A stretch of 64,000 nucleotides of DNA from Hydrogenophaga sp. NFH-34 (GTDB lineage Bacteria > Pseudomonadota > Gammaproteobacteria > Burkholderiales > Burkholderiaceae_C): positions 62,001-126,000 of the forward strand of contig NZ_JACBGE010000003.1 in assembly GCF_021401345.1 (NCBI RefSeq), written 5' to 3'. Positions within the stretch are counted from its first letter, which is position 1. Each line of letters opens with the position of its first letter. Shown in pieces: positions 34,230 to 44,008 of this stretch. The position numbers were made by a program, and so were the translations under genes. The notes below the pieces were generated by a model that was given only the letters and a program-made list of their open reading frames with translations, was not told where the DNA came from and searched no databases.

Positions 34230-34529
34230 ATGAAAACGGCTCCACCCATCTCGCCCGCGTTGCACGACTGGCAGCAACTCGAACAGGCACTGCAGCGGCT
34301 GCAGGCCGGCGATCTGCCGGTCCACGCCTTTACCGACCAGGCCCGTGCATCGTCCGCGCTGCGCGCTGCTCTGCCGGCACGCTTCGATACGGTGCTGCAA
34401 CACTTGCTCGACCGCCTGGAAGCCGGTGCCCTTTTCACCGAAGAAAGCTGCTCGTTCAGCCAACGTGATCTGGCAGACAACCTGCAACTGTGGCTGGACA
34501 AGGCGCGGAACCAGTTGACCGGGGCGTGA
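34230..34529 (+). CDS. Uncharacterised 99-residue protein
   Basis: A short helical protein I do not recognise: MKTAPPISPALHDWQQLEQA, then two Leu-rich amphipathic helices (FDTVLQHLLDRLEAGALF and LADNLQLWLDKARNQL). No signal sequence or membrane helix. Codon use matches its neighbours. It lies 43 bp before the DUF411 gene on the same strand, and the acyl-CoA ligase starts 161 bp away on the other strand. Confidence 0.6.
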   Translation: MKTAPPISPALHDWQQLEQALQRLQAGDLPVHAFTDQARASSALRAALPARFDTVLQHLLDRLEAGALFTEESCSFSQRDLADNLQLWLDKARNQLTGA

Positions 34530-34572
34530 TCGACCCGTCCGCCCCCCCCTTTCAAAACCCACGGAGCACCCC

Positions 34573-35049
34573 ATGCAGCGACGCCCTTTTCTCCTGGCCC
34601 TCGCCAGTGCCCTTTCCGCCCCGGTCTGCGCCGCCACCCCGAAGCAGCGGCCCACCATCCAGGTCTGGAAGGATCCGCAATGCGGCTGCTGCGAGGACTG
34701 GATCGCCCACCTGCAGCAATCGGGGTTCGAGACCCAGGTGTTCGAAACTGGCAACACCGCGATGCGGCAACGCCTGGGCATGCCGGCCCAATTTGCTTCC
34801 TGCCACACCGCCCGCGTCGGTGGCTATGTGATCGAGGGGCATGTCCCGGCGCGGGACATCCATGCGCTGCTGGCCGAGCAACCCCGTGCGATCGGGCTGG
34901 CCGTGCCCGGCATGCCGATCGGCAGCCCTGGCATGGACGGCGCCGTCTACGGCGGCCGGCAGGACGCCTACGACGTGGTGTTGGTCCAGGCCGATGGCAG
35001 CGGCCGGATCTACCGGCGCTATCCAGGCCAGCGCGCGACAGGCGGCTGA
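34573..35049 (+). CDS. DUF411 exported metal-binding-type protein
   Basis: A 158-residue protein with a signal sequence (RRPFLLALASALSAPVCAA) and the DUF411 core: IQVWKDPQCGCCEDWIAHLQ (thioredoxin-like CxCC site), LGMPAQFASCHTARVGGYVI, EGHVPARDIHALL and GMPIGSPGMD. The family is often beside copper genes and may bind metal through its Cys residues, which are all present; the exact function is unknown. CGGAG precedes the ATG. Confidence 0.88.
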   Translation: MQRRPFLLALASALSAPVCAATPKQRPTIQVWKDPQCGCCEDWIAHLQQSGFETQVFETGNTAMRQRLGMPAQFASCHTARVGGYVIEGHVPARDIHALLAEQPRAIGLAVPGMPIGSPGMDGAVYGGRQDAYDVVLVQADGSGRIYRRYPGQRATGG

Positions 35050-35182
35050 CTGGTACCGATCGGTCCTCTCTGGCGGATACCGCACGTCCGCCAGAAACTC
35101 AATTTTGGTGCAAATGTGACGATGCTCACATGGGTATACCCGGATGCCCAGGCGGGTATCCAGAAATCCCAGGAGGAACACG

Positions 35183-36763
35183 ATGCGCCAGAACCTACCC
35201 GTCACCACGCAGGAATTCGAGATTCCCGACGGCGCCACGCTGGTATCCACAACCAACCTTCGCGGGGTCATCACCTACTGCAACCCGGCTTTCATCGCGG
35301 TCAGTGGCTTCACGCGGGAAGAGCTGATCGGGCAGCCGCACAACCTGATCCGCCACCCGGACATGCCGCCCGAGGCCTTCCGCGACATGTGGAACTCCCT
35401 GAAATCCGGCCACCCCTGGTCGGCCGCGGTGAAGAACCGGCGCAAAAACGGTGATTTCTACTGGGTCCAGGCCAATGCCACCCCCGTGATCGAAAACGGT
35501 CAGCCCGTGGGGTACATGTCGGTGCGCACCAAACCGACGCAGGCCCAGATCAGGGCCGCCGAAGCCCTTTATGCGCGGCTGCATGCAGAAGCCGATCGCC
35601 GCAAACCCCGCCTGGCCTTGCACCGGGGCCAGCCTGTTCACACGGGCTGGCGCGGCCGGCTGGAACGCTGGCGCCGCGCGGCGCTGATCCAGCAACTGAG
35701 CGCGACGACTGTGGCGCTGGCCCTGGGTGCCCAGTGGCTGGGCCTGATGGCGGCGGGACGCGGCCCAGCGACCCGCCACGCACTGATGGCCGGGACGGTC
35801 GTCGTGGCGGTCATGGCCGCGGCATTCATGCGCCACCTGCTGATCAAACCGATGCAGGCCTCCGTGTCCTTCGCCAACCGCATGGCCGCCGGTGACCTGA
35901 CCGTGCGCCTGGAGCAGCGGCACACCGGCGAGCTCGGCGAGCTGACACGCGCGCTGAACCAGCTGAATGTGAACCTCCAGGCCGTGGTGTCGGATGTGCG
36001 CACGGAGGTCGAAGGCATGCAGCTCGCCTCCAGCGAGATCGCCGCCGGCAACCACGATCTTTCGGCCCGCACGGAAACACAGGCATCCAGCCTGGAGCAG
36101 ACCGCCGCGTCCATGGACGAGATGAACAGCACGGTGCAGCAAAGCACGGTCTCCGCGGGCGAGGCCGCGCGCTTGGCCAGCCAGGCCACCGACGTGGCCC
36201 ACCGCTCGAACCAGGCGGTGAGCGAAGTCATCGACACCATGCACGACATCAGCCGCTCGTCGCATCGCATCGGGGAAATCATCCAGGTGATCGACGGCAT
36301 CTCGTTCCAGACCAACATCCTGGCGCTCAATGCGGCGGTCGAGGCCGCGCGCGCCGGCGAGCAGGGGCGCGGCTTTGCCGTCGTGGCCAACGAAGTCCGC
36401 CAGCTCGCTCAGCGCACCCTGACGGCGGCCAAGGAAATCAAGACGCTGATCGACACGTCGACCGACCAGGTCGCACGCGGTCGGGTCCAGGTCGACAGCG
36501 CCGGCCAGACCATGGGCGGCCTGATGCGAGCGGTTGAACAGGTGCAGCAGCGGATCGCCGAGATCACCCATGCCAGCCACGAGCAGGCGCAGGGCATCGC
36601 CCAGATCAACCATGCGGTGAGCCAAATGGACGGCCTGACCCAGCAAAACTCGGCCATGGTCGAAGAACTGGCCGCTGCCGCCAGCTCGCTGCAGCAGCGG
36701 GCAAGCGACCTGGAGGCTTCGGTCGGCATCTTCAAACTCGAAACCCGCCGGGCCAGCGCCTGA
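35183..36763 (+). CDS. PAS-containing methyl-accepting chemotaxis protein (Aer-like)
   Basis: A 526-residue receptor. N-terminal PAS domain (residues about 15-110) with [39 protein letters not shown] and [18 protein letters not shown], as in energy-taxis receptors. Two hydrophobic segments (about 170-215) are followed by a HAMP region and the signalling domain hairpin [20 protein letters not shown] then [17 protein letters not shown]. No periplasmic sensor domain, so it reports intracellular redox or oxygen state. An AGGAGG site lies 6 bases upstream. A bacteriohemerythrin gene 4 kb away may be functionally related (inference). Confidence 0.92.
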   Translation: MRQNLPVTTQEFEIPDGATLVSTTNLRGVITYCNPAFIAVSGFTREELIGQPHNLIRHPDMPPEAFRDMWNSLKSGHPWSAAVKNRRKNGDFYWVQANATPVIENGQPVGYMSVRTKPTQAQIRAAEALYARLHAEADRRKPRLALHRGQPVHTGWRGRLERWRRAALIQQLSATTVALALGAQWLGLMAAGRGPATRHALMAGTVVVAVMAAAFMRHLLIKPMQASVSFANRMAAGDLTVRLEQRHTGELGELTRALNQLNVNLQAVVSDVRTEVEGMQLASSEIAAGNHDLSARTETQASSLEQTAASMDEMNSTVQQSTVSAGEAARLASQATDVAHRSNQAVSEVIDTMHDISRSSHRIGEIIQVIDGISFQTNILALNAAVEAARAGEQGRGFAVVANEVRQLAQRTLTAAKEIKTLIDTSTDQVARGRVQVDSAGQTMGGLMRAVEQVQQRIAEITHASHEQAQGIAQINHAVSQMDGLTQQNSAMVEELAAAASSLQQRASDLEASVGIFKLETRRASA

Positions 36764-36832
36764 CACAAGCCGACACAAAGCCGCCACCCGGCCGTTCATG
36801 CCCGGTACAGGCGGGCGTGCTAATGTCCGCGC

Positions 36833-38161
36833 ATGCCCCACATCCGCTACACGCTGCTGTCGCTGCGCGATCTGCTGATCTCGATCGGCCCGTTCGCGCT
36901 GCTGACGGTGGCCCTGCTTGCTCTGGCCTATGCGTGGCTGGACCCCAACCCGCCCAAGCGCGTGATCCTGGCCACCGGCCCGGAGCAAAGCGCGTACGAG
37001 GCTTTCGGCAAACGCTACGCCGACGCGCTGGCGCGCTATGGCATCGACGTGCAGCTGATGCCCTCGGAGGGCTCCTCGGCCAACCTGGAGCTGATCCGCA
37101 GCGGCAAGGCCGACATCGGGTTCGTGCAGGGCGGCAGCGCCGACATCGGCTATGACGACGAAGAATCCATCGTTTCGCTGGGCAGCCTGTTTGTCGAACC
37201 CCTGTGGCTGTTCTACCGCGAAGAGGCCGCGCGGCGCCTGCACGGCGCCGACACCATCGACCACCTGTCCGAACTGCGCGGCTGGCATGTCAATGTGGGC
37301 ACCCCGGGCAGCGGCGTGCCCCGGCTGTTCAGCACGCTGCTGGACGTCAACCGCATCAACCGCAGCGACCTGACCCTCAGCCAGCTGGAGCAGACCCCCG
37401 CCACCGTGGCCTTTCTGGACGCGCGCATCGACGCGCTGGTGTTCGCCTCGGCCCCCGAATCGCTCATGGTGCAGATGCTGCTGCAGACGCCGGGCGTGCG
37501 GCTGCTCAACTTCGCGCAGAGCGAAGCCTATGCCCGGCGCTTCGGTTATCTGACGCCCGTGGTCATGCCGCAGGGCGTGGTGGATCTGGCCAAAGACATC
37601 CCGGCGCAGGACATGCACCTGGTGGCCTCGACCACCAGCCTGCTGGCCGGGGCCCGCACCCACCCGGCGATCCTGCAACTGTTTGCGCAGACCGCCACCA
37701 CGCTGCATGGCGGGGGCAGCTGGTTCAACCGCGCCCGCGAGTACCCCAACCTCGAACACAGCGAGGTGCCGCTCTCGCCCGAGGCCGTCCGCGCCATCCG
37801 CAACGGCCCGCCGTTCCTGCAGCGTTACCTGCCGTTCTGGCTGGCCAATCTGGTGGAACGCATGTGGGTGGCCATGGGCCTGATCATCGCGCTGGCGCTA
37901 CCGCTCTCGCGCATCGTGCCGCCGCTCTACACCTTCCGCATCCGCTCGCGGGTGTTCCGCTGGTATGCCGAGCTGCGCGACATCGAACAGCGCCACGAAG
38001 AAGGCGAAACGGCACCCGACACCTTGCTCGAACAACTGGCCGAAATGGAAGCGCGGGTGGGCAAGATCGTGGTGCCCCTGTCATACGCCGACGAGCTGTA
38101 CGCGCTGCGCAACAACATCCAGCTGGTGCGTCAGAAGCTGCGGCAGCAGGCGCCGGCCTGA
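36833..38161 (+). CDS. Membrane-anchored TAXI-family solute-binding protein
   Basis: A 442-residue protein. A single N-terminal membrane anchor (PFALLTVALLALAYAWL) is followed by a TAXI-type TRAP binding domain: RVILATGPEQSAYEAFGKRY, SANLELIRSGKADIGFVQGG, GWHVNVGTPGSGVPRLF. A second hydrophobic segment (MWVAMGLIIALALPLSRIV) near residue 350 and a cytosolic helical tail complete the protein. Standard TAXI proteins are soluble and lack the second helix and tail; this form occurs in Burkholderiales without a TRAP permease, so a sensory or regulatory role is possible. Confidence 0.88.
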   Translation: MPHIRYTLLSLRDLLISIGPFALLTVALLALAYAWLDPNPPKRVILATGPEQSAYEAFGKRYADALARYGIDVQLMPSEGSSANLELIRSGKADIGFVQGGSADIGYDDEESIVSLGSLFVEPLWLFYREEAARRLHGADTIDHLSELRGWHVNVGTPGSGVPRLFSTLLDVNRINRSDLTLSQLEQTPATVAFLDARIDALVFASAPESLMVQMLLQTPGVRLLNFAQSEAYARRFGYLTPVVMPQGVVDLAKDIPAQDMHLVASTTSLLAGARTHPAILQLFAQTATTLHGGGSWFNRAREYPNLEHSEVPLSPEAVRAIRNGPPFLQRYLPFWLANLVERMWVAMGLIIALALPLSRIVPPLYTFRIRSRVFRWYAELRDIEQRHEEGETAPDTLLEQLAEMEARVGKIVVPLSYADELYALRNNIQLVRQKLRQQAPA

Positions 38162-38175
38162 GGCAGGCCGCGGCC

Positions 38176-40263
38176 TCAGTGCGGGCCGCTGCGCGACTGC
38201 CCCGAATTGATCGCCGCCTGGCGCGCCACGTTGTCCAGTGCGTCGTCGACCACCCCGTGGTCGGCCACCACGTGCAGGCGGCTGGACGCCAGCAGGCGGT
38301 CCAGGCCGCGCCGGGTCAGGGAAATGGTGCGCCCATCCACCGCGTGGAACAGGAACATCGTGGCGTGGGGCGAAGCCCAGGTCAGTTGGCAGCGCACCAC
38401 GCGGTCCCCGTCCAGCAGATCGACCCAGGCGCCCACGGACAGTGGCACCTGCCCTTGTTCGCGCGCCTGATCGGCCTTGACGTCGGCCAGGTCGCGCGGC
38501 ATGGGCATGGGCTCGGTTTCAAGGAAATCCGGCTGCGTCTCGATGGTCAGATCGTCGATGAACCCCGTGTCGCGGGCCTCGGCCGGCTGCAGCCAGGCGG
38601 AGGCTTCATCCGGATAGCCCGAGTGGGAATGCCGGCTCTGTATCGAGTCGCCCGCCTCGGTCGGCACCGCCTTGTAGGCCGCTTCGTGCAGTCCCATCAG
38701 CGCCTGGAAGAACCCCTCGGACTGCGTCCGCGGGTAGTCGATGCTCTCCAGCCCCTCGCGCAAGGTTTTCAGCAGCGCCGGTATCAGCTTGATCAGGCGG
38801 GGCCGGTTGCGGCTGGCCTGGACGATCTGCGCCGACCACAGCAGATCGGGCAGGATGTCCATGTAGCGCTGCGCTGCGGCGCCCCGGGGCGAGGCACCGC
38901 CGGCGATCTCGGCATCAAGACGGGCCTGCGCCACCACCTGCGCCCAGGGGCCCTGCAGAAAACGGCGCACCACCCCGGGTGCGCGGGCGAAATCGTTGCG
39001 CCCCTCGATTTCGTGGGCCACCCGTTTCGCCATGAGGTTGCGTTGCTCGGCACGCACGAGCGATTGCACGGCCCGCCCCCGGCTGCCTGCGTCGGCAGCC
39101 AGCGCCTGTTCCAGCTGCTGCAGTTGCTGGGCAAACCGCTGCGACAGCTGCGTTCCCGGCGCCTCCAGGCCCTGCACCACCGCCATGACCGACAGCGCAA
39201 ACGGTGCGAAGGTCGAATCCTGGTCGCTGGTGAACGCCAGGCCCCGCGCGGTGATCAGGTCCAGCAGGCGCCGGGCCGGATTCTGGCGGTCGGCAAAGAA
39301 CCGCGGATCGGTGCGGGCCAACTCCAGCAAGGCGGGTTTCAGGCGCTCGATCATTTCGCGCACCGGTGGCAGCAGGCGGTGGTCATCGGCAATGCGGCGC
39401 AACAGCTGCGACACCACCTCGGCCGCGAGCGTGCGCGTCATGGCGTTGCCGGTTTCACCCGCAGCGTCTGGGTGCTCCAGATTCCCCACCAGCAACTGGT
39501 GCAGGTGGTCCAGGGTCAGCACCGGCGCCTGCCCCGGCACGGCCGCCGTCGTCACGCTCTCGGCGCGCGGGCTCGCCGACACGCCTGCGGCGCGCGCCAC
39601 ACCCGCCTTCGCCGCGGGTGACTGAACGACCGCGTAACTCGCGGGCTCGATGCCCCAGCGGTCCAGCCGGCGCGAGAGTTCCTGGTAGTAGGCCTGCAGC
39701 TGCTCCCCCAGCGACACCGCGCCGGCATGCAGCCAGCGCGTGCGCACCGCTTCGTCGAGATGCATCGTGCGCAACGCCTGCATCAGCGCGGCCACCACCA
39801 CGTCCGGCCGCAGGGGGTTGGCCTCGTGCCGGATGACCGACAGGCCCTGGGCCGCGCTCAGGCGGGCGCTCAGGGCGACCAGCGCCTCGTCGGCCGACAT
39901 GCGCACAAGTTGCTGCACCCGTGCCAGTTCCACCGTGTCGTTGACCTGCCGGTCGTCCATCAGCTCCAGTTCGTCGAAGCTGAGCGCCTGCAGACTCCTC
40001 GGCCCCTGCAGGGATTGGGGGGTCAGCTCGCCGCTCAGTGCCCGCCCCAGGGCTTCCAGGAAACGGGTGGCGACCATGTCCCGGTGCTGCTGCAGCGCCC
40101 GCCGGGACTGACCGAGCAGCTGTTTCTCCAGAGGCGAAACGGTTGCCGCTTCCCGCTGCTCCAGCGCGGCATACAACTGCATCAGCCAGGCGGGAATCCA
40201 GTCGCGCGCCAGCACCAGCGCCTCGTTGAGGCTCTTCTGGTAAATGGGCGACAAGGCGGTCAT
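38176..40263 (-). CDS. DUF1631 family protein
   Basis: A 695-residue protein of the DUF1631 family, common in Betaproteobacteria and Gammaproteobacteria with unknown function. Largely helical, with conserved patches FDELELMDDRQVNDTVELAR, VVSQLLRRIADDHRLLPPV, MIERLKPALLELARTDPRFF and RRLLDLITARGLAF. The C-terminus (VGAWVDLLDGDRVVRCQLTW then ATMFLFHAVDGRTISLTRRG) resembles a PilZ-like barrel, hinting at a second-messenger or regulatory link (inference). It starts 120 bp from the DUF1415 stop and converges on the TAXI gene with a 14-bp gap. Confidence 0.88.
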   Translation of the reverse strand: MTALSPIYQKSLNEALVLARDWIPAWLMQLYAALEQREAATVSPLEKQLLGQSRRALQQHRDMVATRFLEALGRALSGELTPQSLQGPRSLQALSFDELELMDDRQVNDTVELARVQQLVRMSADEALVALSARLSAAQGLSVIRHEANPLRPDVVVAALMQALRTMHLDEAVRTRWLHAGAVSLGEQLQAYYQELSRRLDRWGIEPASYAVVQSPAAKAGVARAAGVSASPRAESVTTAAVPGQAPVLTLDHLHQLLVGNLEHPDAAGETGNAMTRTLAAEVVSQLLRRIADDHRLLPPVREMIERLKPALLELARTDPRFFADRQNPARRLLDLITARGLAFTSDQDSTFAPFALSVMAVVQGLEAPGTQLSQRFAQQLQQLEQALAADAGSRGRAVQSLVRAEQRNLMAKRVAHEIEGRNDFARAPGVVRRFLQGPWAQVVAQARLDAEIAGGASPRGAAAQRYMDILPDLLWSAQIVQASRNRPRLIKLIPALLKTLREGLESIDYPRTQSEGFFQALMGLHEAAYKAVPTEAGDSIQSRHSHSGYPDEASAWLQPAEARDTGFIDDLTIETQPDFLETEPMPMPRDLADVKADQAREQGQVPLSVGAWVDLLDGDRVVRCQLTWASPHATMFLFHAVDGRTISLTRRGLDRLLASSRLHVVADHGVVDDALDNVARQAAINSGQSRSGPH

Positions 40264-40383
40264 GGTCTATGGCGGCAAGCACAAAACCATGAAGCTTCTC
40301 ACACTCTTACCAAAAATCGTCTCCAGACTGCCACAAATCACCAAATAGTTGGCAGTTTGAGCCGCCTTGGGCAGGCTCGGTGC

Positions 40384-40938
40384 TCAATCCCGGGCCAACA
40401 AGGCCTCCCAGCCAGGCGCTCCCAGCGTCTGCAAGGTCCGCAGGTTGCGTGCCACGATCTGATCGGCATCGCCTCCTTCGGACGCCACGGCGCGCTCCAC
40501 ACTGTCTTCGCGCAACAGGTGCAAGGTCGGATAGGGCGAGCGGTTGGTGAAGTTGCCGATGTCGTCGGCGGCCGCATCCTCGAACTGGAACGCCGGGTGA
40601 AAGCTCGCGACCTGGATCACCCCTTCCAGCTCGTGCTCGGCCACCACATCGTCGACCACGTTCAGGAAGTCGTTGAAGACGAAAAAGTCCGGGAACAGCG
40701 TGGGGTGCACCAGCAGCGTGGTGTCCACCTCTTCGGCCGGCGTGTGAGCCAGCAAGTCCAGCTCGCGGTCGAGGTCGTCCAGAAACGCATCCAGGTGCCG
40801 CGCGTGGCTGACCACGATGCGCACCTGGTTCTTCACGTACACCGACCGCGCGAACGGACACAGGTTGAGCCCGATCACCGCTTTTTCGATCCAGCGGCAG
40901 GTGTTTTCCATCACAAGGGTGTCATCGGGTGCGGTCAT
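40384..40938 (-). CDS. DUF1415 family protein
   Basis: A 184-residue protein of the DUF1415 family. The conserved opening ENTCRWIEKAVIGLNLCPFA is followed by VVSHARHLDAFLDDLDRELD, TLLVHPTLFPDFFVFNDFLN and GVIQVASFHPAFQFEDAAAD. The function is unknown; the fold is predicted alpha/beta. I chose MTAPDDTLVMENTC as the start. It is divergent from a sigma-like gene with only about 15-27 bp between start codons, so their promoters must overlap the coding ends. Confidence 0.88.
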   Translation of the reverse strand: MTAPDDTLVMENTCRWIEKAVIGLNLCPFARSVYVKNQVRIVVSHARHLDAFLDDLDRELDLLAHTPAEEVDTTLLVHPTLFPDFFVFNDFLNVVDDVVAEHELEGVIQVASFHPAFQFEDAAADDIGNFTNRSPYPTLHLLREDSVERAVASEGGDADQIVARNLRTLQTLGAPGWEALLARD

Positions 40939-40965
40939 GGGGCCAGTCAACAAATGGGGCAGGCA

Positions 40966-41649
40966 ATGTTACTGCCCATCGTGCCGGAGGTCCGAGCGGC
41001 GCTCGATGATGCTCGACACCAGTTGGCCGCCCCTGCCGCTCTCTCGGCAGACGATCACCGCCACCTGCTGAACATAGCCCGCGGCTTGCTGGGCCATCCG
41101 GCGGACGCCGAAGACGCGGTGCACGAAGCCTATCTGCGCGCCCTCACCTCGGCGCCAGCCCAGCTCGAGGTGCCGCTGGCCTGGCTCACCGCCGTCTTGA
41201 GGCACGTGGCCATCGACACCCCGCGCAAGCGCCAGCGCGACACCGGACAGCCCGTGGCCGCCGCCATGCCCGATCTGGCGCCGTCGGCACAGCAACTGGC
41301 CGAACGCACACCAGGCAGCCGCCGCCCCCTGCTGCTGCGGGAAGTGTTCGGCGAAAGCCATGCCGCCATCGCGGCACGCACCGGCAAAAACGAGGCGGCT
41401 TGCCGGCAGTCGGTGCACCGGTCCCTGGCGCGCCTGCGAGCGGTCCCTGGCAAGCACGAGCCCGGTGAGCGTGCCACCGCCGACGCGCTCCATGCCCTGT
41501 GCCTGCGGGCCTTGCAGACGCACAGTCCGGCGCCCTTGTACGCCATCCTGGCGTCGCCGGTGACCGCCCGGGCGGTGCCCCGCAGGGTGCGACAGGCCTG
41601 GCCGCTGGCACTGGAAGAGGCGGACCCGCGTCAGCCGGTCGCCTGCTGA
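40966..41649 (+). CDS. Sigma-70-like ECF-type factor, compact
   Basis: A 227-residue protein with two DNA-contact regions. Region 2 is HLLNIARGLLGHPADAEDAV followed by HEAYLRALTSAP. Region 4 is LLLREVFGESHAAIAARTG then KNEAACRQSVHRSLARLRAV. There is a helix-turn-helix pattern of the ECF sigma family and no obvious anti-sigma gene beside it. Region 2 looks short: the core RNA polymerase and -10 contact motifs (for example DxxQE) are degenerate (DAEDAVHEAYL). It may be a low-specificity sigma or a sigma-like regulator. The ATG at 40954 is an alternative start. Confidence 0.72.
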   Translation: MLLPIVPEVRAALDDARHQLAAPAALSADDHRHLLNIARGLLGHPADAEDAVHEAYLRALTSAPAQLEVPLAWLTAVLRHVAIDTPRKRQRDTGQPVAAAMPDLAPSAQQLAERTPGSRRPLLLREVFGESHAAIAARTGKNEAACRQSVHRSLARLRAVPGKHEPGERATADALHALCLRALQTHSPAPLYAILASPVTARAVPRRVRQAWPLALEEADPRQPVAC

Positions 41650-41655
41650 GGCCGG

Positions 41656-43320
41656 TTACTTCAACGACTTGAAGCGCGCGCGCTTGGGCCGCGCGCCTTC
41701 TTCACCCAGGCGCTTCTTCTTGTCGGCTTCGTACTCGGTGAAGTTGCCGTCGTAGAAGTACCACTGACTATCACCCTCGTAGGCCAGGATGTGGGTGCAG
41801 ATGCGGTCGAGGAACCAGCGGTCGTGGGAAATCACCATGGCCGAACCGGCGAATTCCAGCAGCGCCTCTTCCAGCGCGCGCAGGGTTTCGACGTCGAGGT
41901 CGTTCGAGGGTTCGTCGAGCATCAGCACGTTGCCACCCTGGGCCAGGGTCTTGGCCAGGTGGAGGCGGCCGCGTTCACCGCCCGAGAGGTTTTTGACCAG
42001 CTTCTGCTGGTCGTTGCCCTTGAAGTTGAAGCGGCCGATGTAGGCGCGGCTGGGCATGACGAACTTGCCCACGGTGATGTTGTCCAGGCCGCCCGAGACG
42101 TCTTCCCACACGCTCTTGTCGCCTTCCAGCGATTCGCGGCTCTGGTCGACAAACGCCAGCTTGGCCGTCTGGCCGATGACGATCTCGCCCGCGTCGGGCT
42201 TTTCCACGCCCTGGATCATGCGGAACAGCGTGGACTTGCCCGCGCCGTTGGGGCCGATGATGCCGACGATGGCACCGGCCGGCAGCTTGAAGCTCAGGTT
42301 TTCGATCAGCACACGGTCGCCGAAGGATTTGGTGACGCCGTTGAACTCGATGACCTGCGCCCCCAGGCGCTCGGCCACGGGGATGAAGATTTCGCTGGTC
42401 TCGTTGCGCTTCTGGTATTCGACGTCGCTCAGTTCCTCGAAGCGGGCCAGACGCGCCTTGCTCTTGGCCTGGCGGCCCTTGGCGTTCTTGCGCACCCATT
42501 CCAGTTCTTCCTTCATGGCCTTGCGGTGGGCGTCTTCGGCCTTCTGTTCCTGGTCCAGGCGCTTGCCCTTCTGGTCCAGCCACTCCGAATAGTTGCCCTT
42601 CCAGGGAATGCCGTGGCCGCGGTCGAGTTCGAGAATCCACTCGGCGGCGTTGTCCAGGAAGTAGCGGTCGTGGGTGATGGCCACCACGGTGCCGGGGAAA
42701 CGCTGCAGGAACTGCTCCAGCCAGTGCACGGACTCGGCGTCCAAGTGGTTGGTCGGCTCGTCGAGCAGCAGCATGTCGGGCTTGCTCAGCAGCAGGCGGC
42801 ACAAGGCCACGCGGCGTTTTTCACCCCCGGACAGGTTCTTGATCATCGCGTCCCAGGGCGGCAGGTTCAGCGCATCGGCGGCCAGCTCCAGCTGCAGGTC
42901 CGAATTCTCGGAACCGCTGGCCGCGATGATGGCCTCCAGCTCGGCCTGTTCAGCGGCCAGCGCGTCGAAGTCGGCGTCTTCTTCGGCATAGGCAGCGTAC
43001 ACCTCTTCCAGGCGGGCCTTGGCCTTGAGCGCACCGCCGATGCCCTCTTCCACCGCCTGGCGCACGGTCTGCTCGGGGTCGAGTTGGGGCTCCTGCGGCA
43101 GGTAACCGATCTGGATGCCCGGCATCGGAATGGCTTCGCCCTCGATCTCCTTGTCCACGCCGGCCATGATCTTGAGCAGCGTGGACTTGCCCGAACCGTT
43201 GAGGCCGAGCACGCCGATCTTGGCGCCAGGGAAGAAGCTGAGCGAAATGTCTTTCAAGATCTGCCGCTTGGGCGGCACGGTCTTGGAGACGCGGTTCATG
43301 GAAAAGACGTATTGGGCCAT
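41656..43320 (-). CDS. ettA: Energy-dependent translational throttle protein EttA
   Basis: A 554-residue ABC-F ATPase that binds the ribosomal E site and gates entry to elongation according to ATP level. Two ABC domains: Walker A GLNGSGKST with signature LSGGEKRR, and Walker A GPNGAGKST with signature LSGGERGR, both followed by DEP(T/S)N...D Walker B motifs. The inter-domain linker (KGKRLDQEQKAEDAHRKAMK) is the tRNA-interaction arm. The start MAQYVFSMNRVSKTVPPKRQ is the conserved N-terminus. It is 103 bp downstream of the hypothetical gene's stop on the same strand. Confidence 0.96.
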   Translation of the reverse strand: MAQYVFSMNRVSKTVPPKRQILKDISLSFFPGAKIGVLGLNGSGKSTLLKIMAGVDKEIEGEAIPMPGIQIGYLPQEPQLDPEQTVRQAVEEGIGGALKAKARLEEVYAAYAEEDADFDALAAEQAELEAIIAASGSENSDLQLELAADALNLPPWDAMIKNLSGGEKRRVALCRLLLSKPDMLLLDEPTNHLDAESVHWLEQFLQRFPGTVVAITHDRYFLDNAAEWILELDRGHGIPWKGNYSEWLDQKGKRLDQEQKAEDAHRKAMKEELEWVRKNAKGRQAKSKARLARFEELSDVEYQKRNETSEIFIPVAERLGAQVIEFNGVTKSFGDRVLIENLSFKLPAGAIVGIIGPNGAGKSTLFRMIQGVEKPDAGEIVIGQTAKLAFVDQSRESLEGDKSVWEDVSGGLDNITVGKFVMPSRAYIGRFNFKGNDQQKLVKNLSGGERGRLHLAKTLAQGGNVLMLDEPSNDLDVETLRALEEALLEFAGSAMVISHDRWFLDRICTHILAYEGDSQWYFYDGNFTEYEADKKKRLGEEGARPKRARFKSLK

Positions 43321-43423
43321 GGCGGTCTGAGAAGAGAAATCGGAAAGCCGAGGAAGCCGGGCCCAAGGGGCCGGCGGCCGGTCCGGCGACGCCACCCGTG
43401 CGGGCGGTGCCGGCGTGCTGGGC

Positions 43424-44008
43424 TCAATTATCGCCCGGTGACGCGGGGGCCGCAGGCGGCGCAGACTCGGGGGGCGGAGGTGCCGACTGACCGGCCCGAT
43501 CGACCAGCCCTTGCAACGCTGGCGGCATCACGCCTTCGTGGAGCCAGTCCGGCAAAGGGGGCAGGCCCCATTGCGTCTGGCGCAGCACCATGGCCAAGCC
43601 GCGCAGCCACAGGTGCATGCCACGCCGCCCCAGCTTCAGCTCCAGCGGCTCGGCCCCGGTTTCAAAACGCAGGAACACCGACTGGCTGCCCGAGCGCGTG
43701 ACGATGCGTTGGCACAGGCGCAACTGCGGATCGGCGTTGGCACCCGGCGTGACCCGCGAGGCCGTCAGCCGCGCCGGCGGCTGACCCGGCGCTACCTCGT
43801 GCAGCGCCAGCCGGTGCTCAATGGCCACCCGCTGCGCCGCCGGTGCACCCCCCTGCTGGCCGGGCGTGGCGGTCTCGAACGCCTTGAGCAGTGGGCCCAA
43901 CATGCTCGACACCATGCGGCGGGTCAGCCACACCGTCTGATCCAGGTCGTGCGAGCGCATCCAGATGCGGTCCTGCAGGGCGTCGTAGCCGAAAGTGGTG
44001 GTGGTCAC
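43424..44008 (-). CDS. Uncharacterised protein
   Basis: A 194-residue protein from a GTG start (MTTTTFGYDALQDRIWMRSHD). I do not recognise the family. It has LDQTVWLTRRMVSSMLGPLL and a beta-rich middle (SGSQSVFLRFETGAEPLELK), an LWLRGLAMVLRQTQWGLPPL helix, and a Pro/Ala-rich disordered tail (APPPPESAPPAAPAS). No signal or membrane segment. It is upstream of ettA and divergent from the helicase gene. Confidence 0.6.
   Translation of the reverse strand: MTTTTFGYDALQDRIWMRSHDLDQTVWLTRRMVSSMLGPLLKAFETATPGQQGGAPAAQRVAIEHRLALHEVAPGQPPARLTASRVTPGANADPQLRLCQRIVTRSGSQSVFLRFETGAEPLELKLGRRGMHLWLRGLAMVLRQTQWGLPPLPDWLHEGVMPPALQGLVDRAGQSAPPPPESAPPAAPASPGDN

Noticed and set aside
41791..43701. Long plus-strand frame opposite ettA
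   Set aside because: Antisense shadow of the ettA coding bias; the opposite strand encodes a clear ABC-F protein with both Walker motifs.
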